A stretch of DNA of 34,578 bases from CAZCBN01 sp964496975 (GTDB taxonomy: Bacteria; Planctomycetota; Phycisphaerae; Phycisphaerales; UBA1924), in assembly GCA_964496975.1 (NCBI GenBank), contig CAZCBN010000024.1, forward strand, positions 1 to 34,578, given 5' to 3'. The position numbers and the translations under genes were made by a program. This document shows positions 23,132 through 30,897 of the stretch, piece after piece (within the stretch, counting starts at the first letter, position 1; each line of letters starts with the position of its first letter). The notes under the pieces are model-generated. The model did no database searches, was not told the origin of the DNA, and saw only the letters and a list, made by a program, of their open reading frames with translations.

Positions 23132-24151
23132 GTGCCCCCGCCCACCCGCAAGCCCGCCCCCCGCCCCCGAACGAGGTCCGCGTCCGCCGGCCCCGCCGCG
23201 CACGACACGTGGCCCCCCGCCCTCCGCGGCCTCGCCTCGGAGTTTGTGGGCTACCTCCGCGTCGAGTGCGGCCTGCAACCCTCCTCTGTCGAGGCCTACG
23301 AGCGCGACGTCCGCGACCTGTTCGCGCAGCTCGCCGCCGACGGCGCCCAGGGCCCGGAGGCCCTCACCCCCCGCGCCCTCGCGGCGCACGTCGCCTGGCT
23401 CTCCCGCGAACGGGGCCTCGCGGCGTCCACCGTCGCACGGCACCTCGCGACCATCCGCGTGCTGTGCCGCTGGCTGGTGGGTCGGCACATCGTGCGCGAC
23501 GACCCGACCGACCTCCTCGACACCCCGAAAAAGTGGTCCAAAATCCCCGGCGTCCTCAGCCCCGTCCAGATGCGCCGGTTGCTCGCCGCGCCGGTGCCCC
23601 CGAAAACCCCGAGCGCAGGACCTGCGCTCTGGCTGCGCGACAAAGCGATCCTCGAACTGATGTACTCCAGCGGCCTCCGCGCGAGTGAAGTGGGGGGGCT
23701 GGGCGTCACAGAGACGCACCTCACGGAAGGTGTCGTCCGCGTCACCGGCAAGGGCAACAAGCAGCGGCTCGTGCCGATGGGGCGGCCCGCGCGGGACGCC
23801 CTCGCGCAGTACCTGCGCGAGTGCCGCCCCGCCCTCGTCGAGGCGTGCGTCCGCGCGGGCGAGCCCACGCGGCACAACGGGCGGGTGTTTTTGACCCGGA
23901 CGGGCCGGCCGATCGAGCGGGTGCGGGTGTGGCAGATCGTGAAGGCGTGCGCGCGCGACGCGGGCCTGCACAAGGTGCACCCGCACGTGCTGCGGCACAG
24001 CTTCGCCACGCACCTGCTGGGCGGCGGGGCCGACCTGCGCGTGGTGCAGGAGCTGCTGGGCCACGCCGACATCGCGACGACGCAGATCTACACGCACGTC
24101 GACCGGTCGGCGCTCAAGGGGATGCACCGGCGGCTTCACCCGCGGGGCTAA
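23132..24151 (+). CDS. Tyrosine recombinase of the XerC/XerD family
   Basis: A site-specific recombinase of 339 residues. The N-terminal SAM-like DNA-binding domain (about 30-130: FVGYLRVECGLQPSSVEAYE ... TVARHLATIRVLCRWL) is followed by a catalytic domain with all expected residues: Arg183 (SGLRASEV), Lys207 (GKGNKQR), His285 and Arg288 (HVLRH), His311 (LLGHADIATTQ) and the nucleophile Tyr320 (IYTHV). It is probably a chromosome-dimer resolution XerD/C protein because it is isolated, ungapped and has no integrase-type neighbours; XerC and XerD cannot be told apart here. The start is GTG 23132; the first 28 residues are Pro/Arg-rich and a later start is possible. Its last 38 bases overlap the end of the convergent plsC gene. 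Confidence 0.9.
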   Translation: MPPPTRKPAPRPRTRSASAGPAAHDTWPPALRGLASEFVGYLRVECGLQPSSVEAYERDVRDLFAQLAADGAQGPEALTPRALAAHVAWLSRERGLAASTVARHLATIRVLCRWLVGRHIVRDDPTDLLDTPKKWSKIPGVLSPVQMRRLLAAPVPPKTPSAGPALWLRDKAILELMYSSGLRASEVGGLGVTETHLTEGVVRVTGKGNKQRLVPMGRPARDALAQYLRECRPALVEACVRAGEPTRHNGRVFLTRTGRPIERVRVWQIVKACARDAGLHKVHPHVLRHSFATHLLGGGADLRVVQELLGHADIATTQIYTHVDRSALKGMHRRLHPRG

Positions 24152-24860
24152 CCGCGGGCGAGCGCGGCAAGCGGCCCCCGGTGGCCCGGCGGATCTCGGC
24201 GTGCAGGCCCTGGCGCAGATGTTCCACGTCGTTCCAGAGCCGGGTGATGGCGGCGTCGGGCCCGTCCTTCAGCAGGTCGGCGGGGGGGATCGGCTCGCCG
24301 TACGCCACGCCCACGCGCGTCGTGAAGACCCGCGGCGCCTTGCTGTGCCGGGGCCACGCGTCAAAGACGCCCTCCACGGCGGCGGGGATCACGGGGCAGT
24401 TCGCACGCTTCAGGATGACGGCGACGCCCCGCTTGAACTCGTGCATCGCGCCGTCGGGCGAGCGCGTGCCCTCCGGGAAGAGCACGACGCAGCGGCCCAT
24501 CGCCAGGCGGCGGAGGGTCTCCTTCATCGCCGCGGTGTCGCCCCCCTGCTCGGCGATGGGGACGCAGTTGATCTGGTGCAGGAGCCGGCCGAACCCCGGC
24601 ACCTTGAAGAGCCCGGCGCGGGCGATGAAGTCGCAGTGCCGCCGGTCGATGAAGCACCCGACGAGCGGCGGGTCCAAAAAGCTCTGGTGGTTCGCGATGA
24701 TGAGAACGGGGCCGGTGTCGGGCACGCGGGCGATGTTGCGGATGATGGGCGCATGGAAGAGGCGGAAGTAGAGCGCGCAGAGCCTGCGGCAGAAGTCAAA
24801 GAACAGGATGTGCGGGACGGACGAGCCCGGGTGGCGCTCGGCAAGGCGTGGGTGCGGCAT
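24114..24860 (-). CDS. plsC: 1-acyl-sn-glycerol-3-phosphate acyltransferase (PlsC-like)
   Basis: Transfers an acyl chain to lysophosphatidic acid (or a related acceptor) in phospholipid synthesis at the inner membrane. The 248-residue product has the acyltransferase motifs NHQSFLD (57-63; the catalytic His-x4-Asp), the following FIARAGLFKVPGFGRLL block, FPEGTRS (128-134) and VIPAAVEG (about 156-163). A hydrophobic N-terminal helix (about 16-40) fits membrane association. The ATG at 24860 has no Shine-Dalgarno; a TATCCT box lies eight bases upstream. The 3' end overlaps the convergent recombinase gene by 38 bases. Substrate specificity within the family is not certain. Confidence 0.88.
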   Translation of the reverse strand: MPHPRLAERHPGSSVPHILFFDFCRRLCALYFRLFHAPIIRNIARVPDTGPVLIIANHQSFLDPPLVGCFIDRRHCDFIARAGLFKVPGFGRLLHQINCVPIAEQGGDTAAMKETLRRLAMGRCVVLFPEGTRSPDGAMHEFKRGVAVILKRANCPVIPAAVEGVFDAWPRHSKAPRVFTTRVGVAYGEPIPPADLLKDGPDAAITRLWNDVEHLRQGLHAEIRRATGGRLPRSPAVSPAGEAAGASP

Positions 24861-24868
24861 GGGGCCAC

Positions 24869-24874
24869 AGGATA
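24869..24874 (-). promoter_or_regulatory. Possible -10 box (TATCCT) just upstream of plsC
   Basis: Read on the minus strand, TATCCT ends eight bases before the ATG at 24860, and no ribosome-binding site is visible. The spacing would give a nearly leaderless transcript. No good -35 was found. Confidence 0.3.
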
Positions 24875-24940
24875 GAAAGCAGAGACCGGGCCGGACACGC
24901 CGCCGCGGGCGGAACGGGCTGTCACGGGCAGGTCAGGCCG

Positions 24941-27013
24941 TCAAGGGCCGGCGGGGCCTGCGGGCGCGGGGGGCTCGGTCGCCGCGGGCGGCGCTGGTTC
25001 GGTCGTTGGCGGATCCGTGGGCGGCGGCGCGGCCCCCTCGGTGCCCTCCGCGCTGTCGAGGCTGGAGCGGACCTCTTCGAGCCAGGCGGCGAGGGTGGCC
25101 GCCATGATCTTCTTCTTTGCATGAAGCGATTCGTACTCCTGCCAGGCTTCGACCTGCTCGGGCATGGGGGAGATCAGCGAGTCCGGCGACGGTGGCGGCG
25201 CGGAGGGAAGCCGCGGCACCGCTTCGATTCGAGCGGTGATTGCGTGCATCAGCGACGTGCGATCCGCGCCGGTCCGCGACCGCAGCACGTTCTCGATCAT
25301 CGGCTTGATATCGAGCGGTGATGCGGCAGATGGTTTCAGCAGGAAAGCATCAACGATGCGCAGCAAGAGGTCGTCGTGTTCGGGGCCGTGGGACCAAAAC
25401 GTGTTCACTGCATACGCAGAGTTGTACGCGTTCGGATCCGTGGTTGTCTCGACGGCGAGCGCCAGCAGTTCGCGATCCACGGGCTGGTTGAACGCGTGTT
25501 GGCACACGACCGCCGCGAGCATGCCGTCGAGAGCGCGTTCGTTCGGCTGAAGCGCAAGTACCATGGCCTCTCGGAGAGCGGGGATCTCGAGCGGGCTTTT
25601 CTCTGCGAACAAGAGCGACAAAACGATGAGCGAGCGAACCTTCGGATCGGTGTTCGTGAGGCGAGCGACAAGCATCGCGATGATGGATCCGTCATCTTCC
25701 ATCGCGAGCTGTGCAATGAGCCACGGCGACGGCTCTCCGGTGTTGGCGATCGCTTCGTCGATCAGAGAAGTGACGAGCTCGGATTTCTTGCTCGCTCGCA
25801 GCGAGCCGTCCTCAATCGCGTTGATGTCCGAAATCAGCAACTGGGCGGAGAAGTTCTGCGCAAAAGTTCCGGGTGTGTTGACTGCGGCGCGAAGCACTGC
25901 CCGCTGCCGTTCGGTCAGCGGGTTCGCCGCGACGAAATCACTCATCGCGTCTGCAAAGCGGACTGCGACCCGGCGGCTGTAGAGAATCGAAGCGAGCGCC
26001 TTGCCCGCGGCCTCGTCGTTGCGGAGGTCCTCATCGAGGAGCTGCCGGAGGCTGGCTTCGATCGCGCGGTTCACGATTTGCGCGAGCGGGTCGGCGAGCG
26101 CGGCCTGCGTGCCCCCGGGCGTCACGGGTGCCGCCGGTTCCAGCAATGCGACCATCCCGAACGCCTGGGTGATGCGCGTCGGGGTGTTTGCATGCTGGGC
26201 GGCGTTGGCGAATAGGGCCCGTGCGAGCATGCGGCGCGGGTCGCGGGGTGACATCGCTACCAGGCGAGCAGTGAGGCGCGTGCGGTGTGGCACCGCGGCT
26301 TCAAGACCGGTGCCGACGTTTCCCGGCGCGAAAACGGGTCCGGGGGCGTTCGCCGCATATCCGAAGACCAACGGCTTGGGTAACCAGTTCCACAGCAGGA
26401 TCATTGGCGTGGTCGGGACAAGACCCCACAGGCCGCCGCGGGAGACCTGGGCCGTGTGGCCGATGAGGTAGCTCGCGAAGAGGGCGATGATCGACGCGAG
26501 CGCGACCGCCCAGGGCCGCCTGCGGCGGCGCAGCAAGTGCGCGTCGCCCGGGTGCTCCTGGCCGCACTCGGGGCACGTGGGGACGGGCAGGCCGGTGAGA
26601 TCAAAGAAGCAGCGGCGGCAGCGGGGCAGGCCCGCCGTATCGCGCCCGCGGATGCCCCACGCCGCGAGGCCCAGGGCGAAGAACCCGGCGGCGACGCCCG
26701 CCGTCAGGAGCACCGTGACGCCGGTCGAGTCAAACATCTCGTACAGGACGAAGGTGATGTACAGCGCCGCCCACAGCCCGGTGAGCCCGACGCCCGTGAC
26801 GAGGACGCCCAGCCCGAGCAGCGGCCACGTGATGACACGCTTGAACGACTTGCGGCGTCGCTCCTGCCGGGCGGCCCGCGCCCGCGCGGCGTGCTGCCGG
26901 CCGGGCCTGCGGACGATCTCGCCGATGAGCGCGCGGATGACGAGCGTGACGCCGTAACAGGCAAAGAGCGGCCCGAGGACGGCGAGGCTGATGGTCAGCG
27001 GGTCTGGGTTCAT
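24941..27013 (-). CDS. Membrane zinc-ribbon protein with helical-repeat C-terminal domain (paralog B)
   Basis: Function not recognised. The 690-residue product has four or more predicted membrane segments near the N terminus (about 8-30, 60-90, 98-120, 167-187). A zinc ribbon sits between the third and fourth (Cys132, Cys135, Cys147, Cys150: CRRCFFDLTGLPVPTCPECG). A long alpha-helical region (about 220-660) looks like HEAT-type repeats, and the tail is rich in Pro and Thr. It is clearly paralogous to the upstream gene: MNPDPLTISLAVLGPLFACY matches MVEPILAVTGPLLLAYGVAL. ATG 27013 overlaps the upstream stop by four bases (ATGA), so the pair is translationally coupled. Ribbons of this 'DLTGLP...CPECG' type are common in planctomycete membrane proteins (recollection, unverified). 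Confidence 0.8.
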   Translation of the reverse strand: MNPDPLTISLAVLGPLFACYGVTLVIRALIGEIVRRPGRQHAARARAARQERRRKSFKRVITWPLLGLGVLVTGVGLTGLWAALYITFVLYEMFDSTGVTVLLTAGVAAGFFALGLAAWGIRGRDTAGLPRCRRCFFDLTGLPVPTCPECGQEHPGDAHLLRRRRRPWAVALASIIALFASYLIGHTAQVSRGGLWGLVPTTPMILLWNWLPKPLVFGYAANAPGPVFAPGNVGTGLEAAVPHRTRLTARLVAMSPRDPRRMLARALFANAAQHANTPTRITQAFGMVALLEPAAPVTPGGTQAALADPLAQIVNRAIEASLRQLLDEDLRNDEAAGKALASILYSRRVAVRFADAMSDFVAANPLTERQRAVLRAAVNTPGTFAQNFSAQLLISDINAIEDGSLRASKKSELVTSLIDEAIANTGEPSPWLIAQLAMEDDGSIIAMLVARLTNTDPKVRSLIVLSLLFAEKSPLEIPALREAMVLALQPNERALDGMLAAVVCQHAFNQPVDRELLALAVETTTDPNAYNSAYAVNTFWSHGPEHDDLLLRIVDAFLLKPSAASPLDIKPMIENVLRSRTGADRTSLMHAITARIEAVPRLPSAPPPSPDSLISPMPEQVEAWQEYESLHAKKKIMAATLAAWLEEVRSSLDSAEGTEGAAPPPTDPPTTEPAPPAATEPPAPAGPAGP

Positions 27014-28992
27014 GGGATGGGCTCGGGGGGTGGTGCATCGGGCGTTTGCGACGCGCCGAGACTTTGGGGCGTGGTGGGTTCGGCCGACGCGTCGACGGGG
27101 GCGGGCGGCGGGGGCGGCACGGGCTGCGAAGGGGCGAACTGGTTGAACTGGTACCGCAGGTTGATCGCGTTCAAGGCTTCCTTGAAGCCCCCGGGCGGCT
27201 CGGGCGAAACGAAGACTCGGAAAGCCTGATGGTGCGGGTGGCGTTCCGACGCGAGGCTCGCGCCGGTCCACGTCGTCAGATCGCGGATCACGGGGTGCAG
27301 GGTCCGCAGGCGTTCGTCGCTCCAGGAGCCGGCGACTGCGAGGAGCGAGTGTCCGATGGTGGAGCGGATGTTTGCGGCTTCCTCTGCGTTCTCAATGCCA
27401 CGGACCGATTCACGCAGGACCGAATGCAAAAGATCATCGTCGCGTTCGGGGTAGGGCCAGTCGTGGAACCACGCGCGTTCGATCGGTACGTCGGATACGA
27501 CGTTGACCGCCGCTTCAAGCAGGTGGCGTTCGAAGTTGTGACTCAACGTGACGTCGACGATCCTGCTGGCCGCGCGTGGATGTGCCGCGACAATCTCGTC
27601 GGCGAGCAAGGCGCCGAGCGCGTCCGGGTGCGCCCGGAAGTAGCCGGTTGACGAGAGCAAGAGCGCCGCGCCGACGCGCTCGCGGGGATCGCTTGACGCG
27701 AGGAAGCCGGCGATCTCTGCGATGCGGTCGGGGTTGTCCTTGACGAGTCGGAAGCCGAACACAAGCTCGGGGTGGACGGACGGCGCTTCGAGCGGGCGGT
27801 GGAGGAAGTGGTCAAGAAAGGTCGTCCAGAGCGTCGGGTCCCGTTGCACGGCAGCGACGACGACCGCGGAAAGGCGCCAGTGAAGCGTGCTGTACTCATC
27901 AATCCACGGCGCGTTCAGGATGCGAACCAGGTCGTCCGCCGTGATGCTGGCCCCGTCACGAAAAAGCAAGCTGACGATCCCAACGTTCCGCAACTCGTCG
28001 GGCGAGTAGCCCTCAGGCCCTTGCCATGAGGAGCCGAGCGCGTCAAGCAGATCGAGGCCGTCAATCGCTTCCCTGGGGTCGGTGTCAGCCCTCGTCGTCG
28101 CTCGGATCGCGAGCCCCCCGAGGCGGGCGTGCATCGCCGACGTCATGCGCGCGTCCGTGTGCAGAAGCACAATCGCGCGGCGGAGCGCCCTGAGATCGGA
28201 GGACTCATCCAGAGTCCTCGTGGCGGACGCAATGAACGCGGCGCGTCGCACATCGAGAGGGCTCAGGTCTTGGTACCGCCAGAAAAGAGTCGCCTGATGG
28301 GGGATGCTGAGTTCCACCAAGTGTGTCCAGATGGTGGTGGGAGGGCTTCCCCGGTATCGCTCTTGCCCATCAAACAACCAGTCCGGCATTGACCGCCAGT
28401 TTGCGAGCATCCACGTGGTGGAAATCAGCCCCGCCGGGCCGAGTCGGGCGAAGCCGACGGCCTGCGTGAACAGGTAGGTGCCCAGCAGCATCGCGAGCAC
28501 GCCCGCCGTGAATGCACGCCGACGCCGGAAGCGTCGCATCGCTTGGCGGAGCGACGCGTGCTGCCGCCCGCACTCCGGGCAGCGGGGCGGGTGCGGGAGC
28601 CCCGTCAGGTCGTGCCGGCAGCGGATGCACAGCGGGAGCCGCGGCGACGAAAAGGCCCGGGCCGCCCACGCCGCGAGCGCAAGGCCCGGGATCGCCAGCG
28701 CCAGCCCGATCACGTGGACCGCGTTGAAGTCGATCCACAGAAGGTCCAGCGGCATCTCGGTCAGGATCGCCGTGAGGAGCAGGCACGCCGCCACCCCGAG
28801 GTGCAACGCGAACAGCCCGAAGAGGAGCAACGACCATGCGATCGTTCGTTGCTCCGGCCGCCGCGCCGCGGCGCGACGGGCGTGCCGCCGGCCGAGCGGG
28901 CGCGACGCCTCGCCCGCGAACGAGCGCAGCACGAGCGCCACGCCGTACGCGAGCAGCAGCGGCCCTGTGACCGCAAGAATCGGCTCGACCAT
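27010..28992 (-). CDS. Membrane zinc-ribbon protein with helical-repeat C-terminal domain (paralog A)
   Basis: Function not recognised. The 660-residue product has predicted membrane segments at about 5-22, 52-76, 92-112 and 160-178, a zinc ribbon with Cys122, Cys125, Cys138 and Cys141 (CIRCRHDLTGLPHPPRCPEC), and a long helical region to about 600 (for example DPRERVGAALLLSSTGYFRA), then a Pro-rich tail with a PPPPP run. ATG 28992 is strongly supported by GGGGAGGAG upstream; an in-frame start further upstream (29061) is not needed. It is the first gene of a minus-strand pair, perhaps extending to plsC 80 bases after paralog B. The layout suggests a cytosolic or periplasmic scaffold anchored in the membrane (inference). 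Confidence 0.8.
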   Translation of the reverse strand: MVEPILAVTGPLLLAYGVALVLRSFAGEASRPLGRRHARRAAARRPEQRTIAWSLLLFGLFALHLGVAACLLLTAILTEMPLDLLWIDFNAVHVIGLALAIPGLALAAWAARAFSSPRLPLCIRCRHDLTGLPHPPRCPECGRQHASLRQAMRRFRRRRAFTAGVLAMLLGTYLFTQAVGFARLGPAGLISTTWMLANWRSMPDWLFDGQERYRGSPPTTIWTHLVELSIPHQATLFWRYQDLSPLDVRRAAFIASATRTLDESSDLRALRRAIVLLHTDARMTSAMHARLGGLAIRATTRADTDPREAIDGLDLLDALGSSWQGPEGYSPDELRNVGIVSLLFRDGASITADDLVRILNAPWIDEYSTLHWRLSAVVVAAVQRDPTLWTTFLDHFLHRPLEAPSVHPELVFGFRLVKDNPDRIAEIAGFLASSDPRERVGAALLLSSTGYFRAHPDALGALLADEIVAAHPRAASRIVDVTLSHNFERHLLEAAVNVVSDVPIERAWFHDWPYPERDDDLLHSVLRESVRGIENAEEAANIRSTIGHSLLAVAGSWSDERLRTLHPVIRDLTTWTGASLASERHPHHQAFRVFVSPEPPGGFKEALNAINLRYQFNQFAPSQPVPPPPPAPVDASAEPTTPQSLGASQTPDAPPPEPIP

Positions 28993-29255
28993 CGCCGTTT
29001 CTCCTCCCCGGAACGCTGGGGCGTGACCCGCCGTCTTTGGATGTTGACTCAGGCGCACCACGCCGCGCGGTCGGGCGTTGAATGGGCCCGGGGAACGCCG
29101 CGACGGCCGTGGGTTTTCCGTCCGACGAACGCTTTGGTTGCAGCGTGCGCCGGCCTTCGTTGCTAGTCTGGGCAGTCTGGTTGTCCGCGGCGTTGCCCGG
29201 CCGGCGCGGGTGGTCCGGGCTGGCGTGTGGGGGCGTGCCGGGGCCTCTGGGGGTG
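28993..29255. other. Divergent intergenic region
   Basis: 263 bases separate the starts of the minus-strand zinc-ribbon pair and the plus-strand dockerin-like gene, so promoters for both must lie here or nearby. A TTGACT occurs at about 29044 on the plus strand but has no matching -10 at normal spacing. No RNA gene or repeat was seen. Confidence 0.4.
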
Positions 29256-30104
29256 ATGTCGATGCGTGTCAGCCGCCATGCCGTTGCGTCCAGCGTCCGC
29301 CGATCCTGCGCGGTCCGTTTCGCGTGTGCCGTTGCCGCGGGAACCGTCGCCGCCGGCGTCGCGGCGCCGGCCTCGGCCGACGTGCTGTTTTACAGCGGCG
29401 ATTGGGCGACGAACCTGGCGCTCGTCCCCAACTACCTCAACCTCAACAACAACTTCCCGCCCTTCACCCCCTTCTTCGACCGCTCGTACCAGGGCTTCGT
29501 GATCAGCGGCCCGGCCTGGACCGTTGACGGCCTCTTCCTCACCGGTGTGCTGCAAGACCCCGAGACCATCGCCGGCATCACGCGCGCCTACTACGAAGTA
29601 CGCAGCGGCGTCGCCGAGGGCAACGGCGGCACGCTGGTCCGCAGCGGTGAGTTGAACGTGTCGGTCACGCCGACCGGTCGAAACTTCTTCGGCTCGCCCG
29701 AGGTCCGCATCGCCGGTTCGTTGCCCGAAGCGTTCGAGCTGTCCGAGGGAACCTGGTTCATCACCCTCACGCCGTTCTCCGCGACCAACAACCGCGCGCT
29801 CATCGCCAGCACCACCGGCCTGAACGCCGTGGGAACCGCCGCGGGGTCCTTCCGCAACAGCAACTTCTTCACGTCGCTCAACTTCTCCTCGAGTTTTCGC
29901 GTCTCGCTCGGCGTCGAGGGAACAGCCGGTGACCCGCCCTGCCCTGCCGATTTCAACGGCGACACCACGCCCGGCGACATCTTCGACCTCTTCGACTTCC
30001 TCGCCGCCCTCGACAGCGGGCTGGATTTCAACGCCGACACCGCGACGTCGGACATCTTCGACCTGTTCGACTTCCTCTCCGTGCTCGACCAGGGCTGCCC
30101 CTAA
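29256..30104 (+). CDS. Secreted protein with C-terminal dockerin-like EF-hand pair
   Basis: A 282-residue exported protein. A long signal peptide (SCAVRFACAVAAGTVAAGVA, cleavage near ASADVLF) leads into a beta-rich domain of unknown function (about 45-228). The last 54 residues hold two near-identical calcium-loop repeats, DFNGDTTPGDIFDLFDFLAA and DFNADTATSDIFDLFDFLSV, bracketed by Cys (CPAD... and ...QGCP). Each has the Asp/Asn pattern of a dockerin-type EF hand. Such Cys-bounded tails recur in Phycisphaerales secretomes (recollection). ATG 29256 is used; ATG 29262 is an equal alternative. No cohesin is encoded nearby. The domain may anchor the protein to a surface or partner (inference). 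Confidence 0.82.
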   Translation: MSMRVSRHAVASSVRRSCAVRFACAVAAGTVAAGVAAPASADVLFYSGDWATNLALVPNYLNLNNNFPPFTPFFDRSYQGFVISGPAWTVDGLFLTGVLQDPETIAGITRAYYEVRSGVAEGNGGTLVRSGELNVSVTPTGRNFFGSPEVRIAGSLPEAFELSEGTWFITLTPFSATNNRALIASTTGLNAVGTAAGSFRNSNFFTSLNFSSSFRVSLGVEGTAGDPPCPADFNGDTTPGDIFDLFDFLAALDSGLDFNADTATSDIFDLFDFLSVLDQGCP

Positions 30105-30165
30105 GGCCGCCGCCCGCGGGGCCACCCCGCCGCCGTGGAGCGTCCGCGGCCTCGGGCCCCGTGGC

Positions 30166-30194
30166 GAGACCGCACGCCCCCGCCGCGGTACGCT
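30166..30194 (+). promoter_or_regulatory. Putative promoter of ppa, possibly leaderless
   Basis: GAGACC (30166-30171), 17 bases, TACGCT (30189-30194), six bases, then ATG 30201 with no Shine-Dalgarno. Spacing, -10 sequence and GAC core are the same as before pgi. Confidence 0.4.
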
Positions 30195-30200
30195 TGCGCC

Positions 30201-30761
30201 ATGATCCACCCGTGGCACGACGTCACCCCCGGTGTCCCAGGCCTTGAGCTCCCCCAGCACGTCCGGGCTGTCATCGAGATCCCGAAGGGATCCAGCAACA
30301 AGTACGAGCTCGACAAGCAGACCGGCCTGCTCCGCCTCGACCGCGTGCTCAGCAGCGCCGTCTACTACCCCGCCAACTACGGCTTCGTCCCGCAGACCAT
30401 GGCCGAGGACAAAGACCCGCTCGACATCCTCGTCTTCTGCTCGGAAAAGATCCCCCCGCTCTGCGTCTGCGACGCCCGCGTCGTCGGCATGATGACGATG
30501 ATCGACGACGGCGACCCCGACCACAAGATCATCGGCGTCCTCACCGCCGACCCCGAGTTCGCCGACTTCACCACCGCGAGCGCCTTCCCGAAGCACACGT
30601 TCAAAATGCTCAAGCGCTTCTTCGAAGACTACAAAACGCTCGAGGGCAAAGCCGTGGAGGTCGACGAGATCATGCCCCCCGAAGCCGGCCACGCGATCAT
30701 CGAAGACTCGATGCGGCGGTACACGCAGATGCGCCGCCGGGGGGAGATCGGGTGGCGGTGA
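30201..30761 (+). CDS. ppa: Inorganic pyrophosphatase, family I (soluble)
   Basis: Hydrolyses cytosolic pyrophosphate to drive biosynthetic reactions. The 186-residue product shows the family I features: EIPKGSSNKYELDKQTGLLR (about 25-44), VYYPANYGFVPQT, the metal-binding signature DKDPLDILVF (Asp residues for Mg), and the later KAVEVDEI. ATG 30201 is chosen because the conserved part begins soon after and the upstream frame is Pro/Arg-rich. A short 8-base tandem repeat starts 10 bases after the stop codon. Confidence 0.95.
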   Translation: MIHPWHDVTPGVPGLELPQHVRAVIEIPKGSSNKYELDKQTGLLRLDRVLSSAVYYPANYGFVPQTMAEDKDPLDILVFCSEKIPPLCVCDARVVGMMTMIDDGDPDHKIIGVLTADPEFADFTTASAFPKHTFKMLKRFFEDYKTLEGKAVEVDEIMPPEAGHAIIEDSMRRYTQMRRRGEIGWR

Positions 30762-30771
30762 GGGGGGGCGA

Positions 30772-30811
30772 GTGGCAGAGTGGCAGAGTGGCAGAGTGGC
30801 AGAGTGGCAGA
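30772..30811 (+). repeat. 8-bp tandem repeat (GTGGCAGA x5)
   Basis: Five perfect copies of GTGGCAGA fill 30772-30811 directly after ppa. A short AT-rich patch with TATATAAC (30821-30828) follows, which is unusual for this GC-rich region. The array is upstream of the EamA transporter gene. Confidence 0.9.
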
Positions 30812-30897
30812 GTTAATCATTATATAACGTTGGTGCGTCGTCGAGTAACATGAAGCCGTGATGTGGTGCCGCGTGCGTCGCGCCTGACGCGCGGGTT

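Noticed and set aside
21452..24139. A minus-strand open frame of almost 900 codons antisense to flagellin 2 and the recombinase gene
   Set aside because: It runs through a strong terminator and two clear genes. The translation is Gly/Asp/Val-rich and repetitive in the way expected for antisense of C-ending codons.
23132..24151. The recombinase as a phage/ICE integrase or a flagellin-inverting enzyme
   Set aside because: No attachment repeats, tRNA, phage genes or inverted repeats around the flagellin genes were seen. Housekeeping XerC/D type fits better.
29040..29080. TTGACT at about 29044 as a promoter of the dockerin-like gene
   Set aside because: No -10-like hexamer lies 16-18 bases downstream, and it is about 200 bases from the start codon.
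30772..30811. The 8-bp array as a CRISPR
   Set aside because: Units are contiguous with no spacers, and there are no cas genes.
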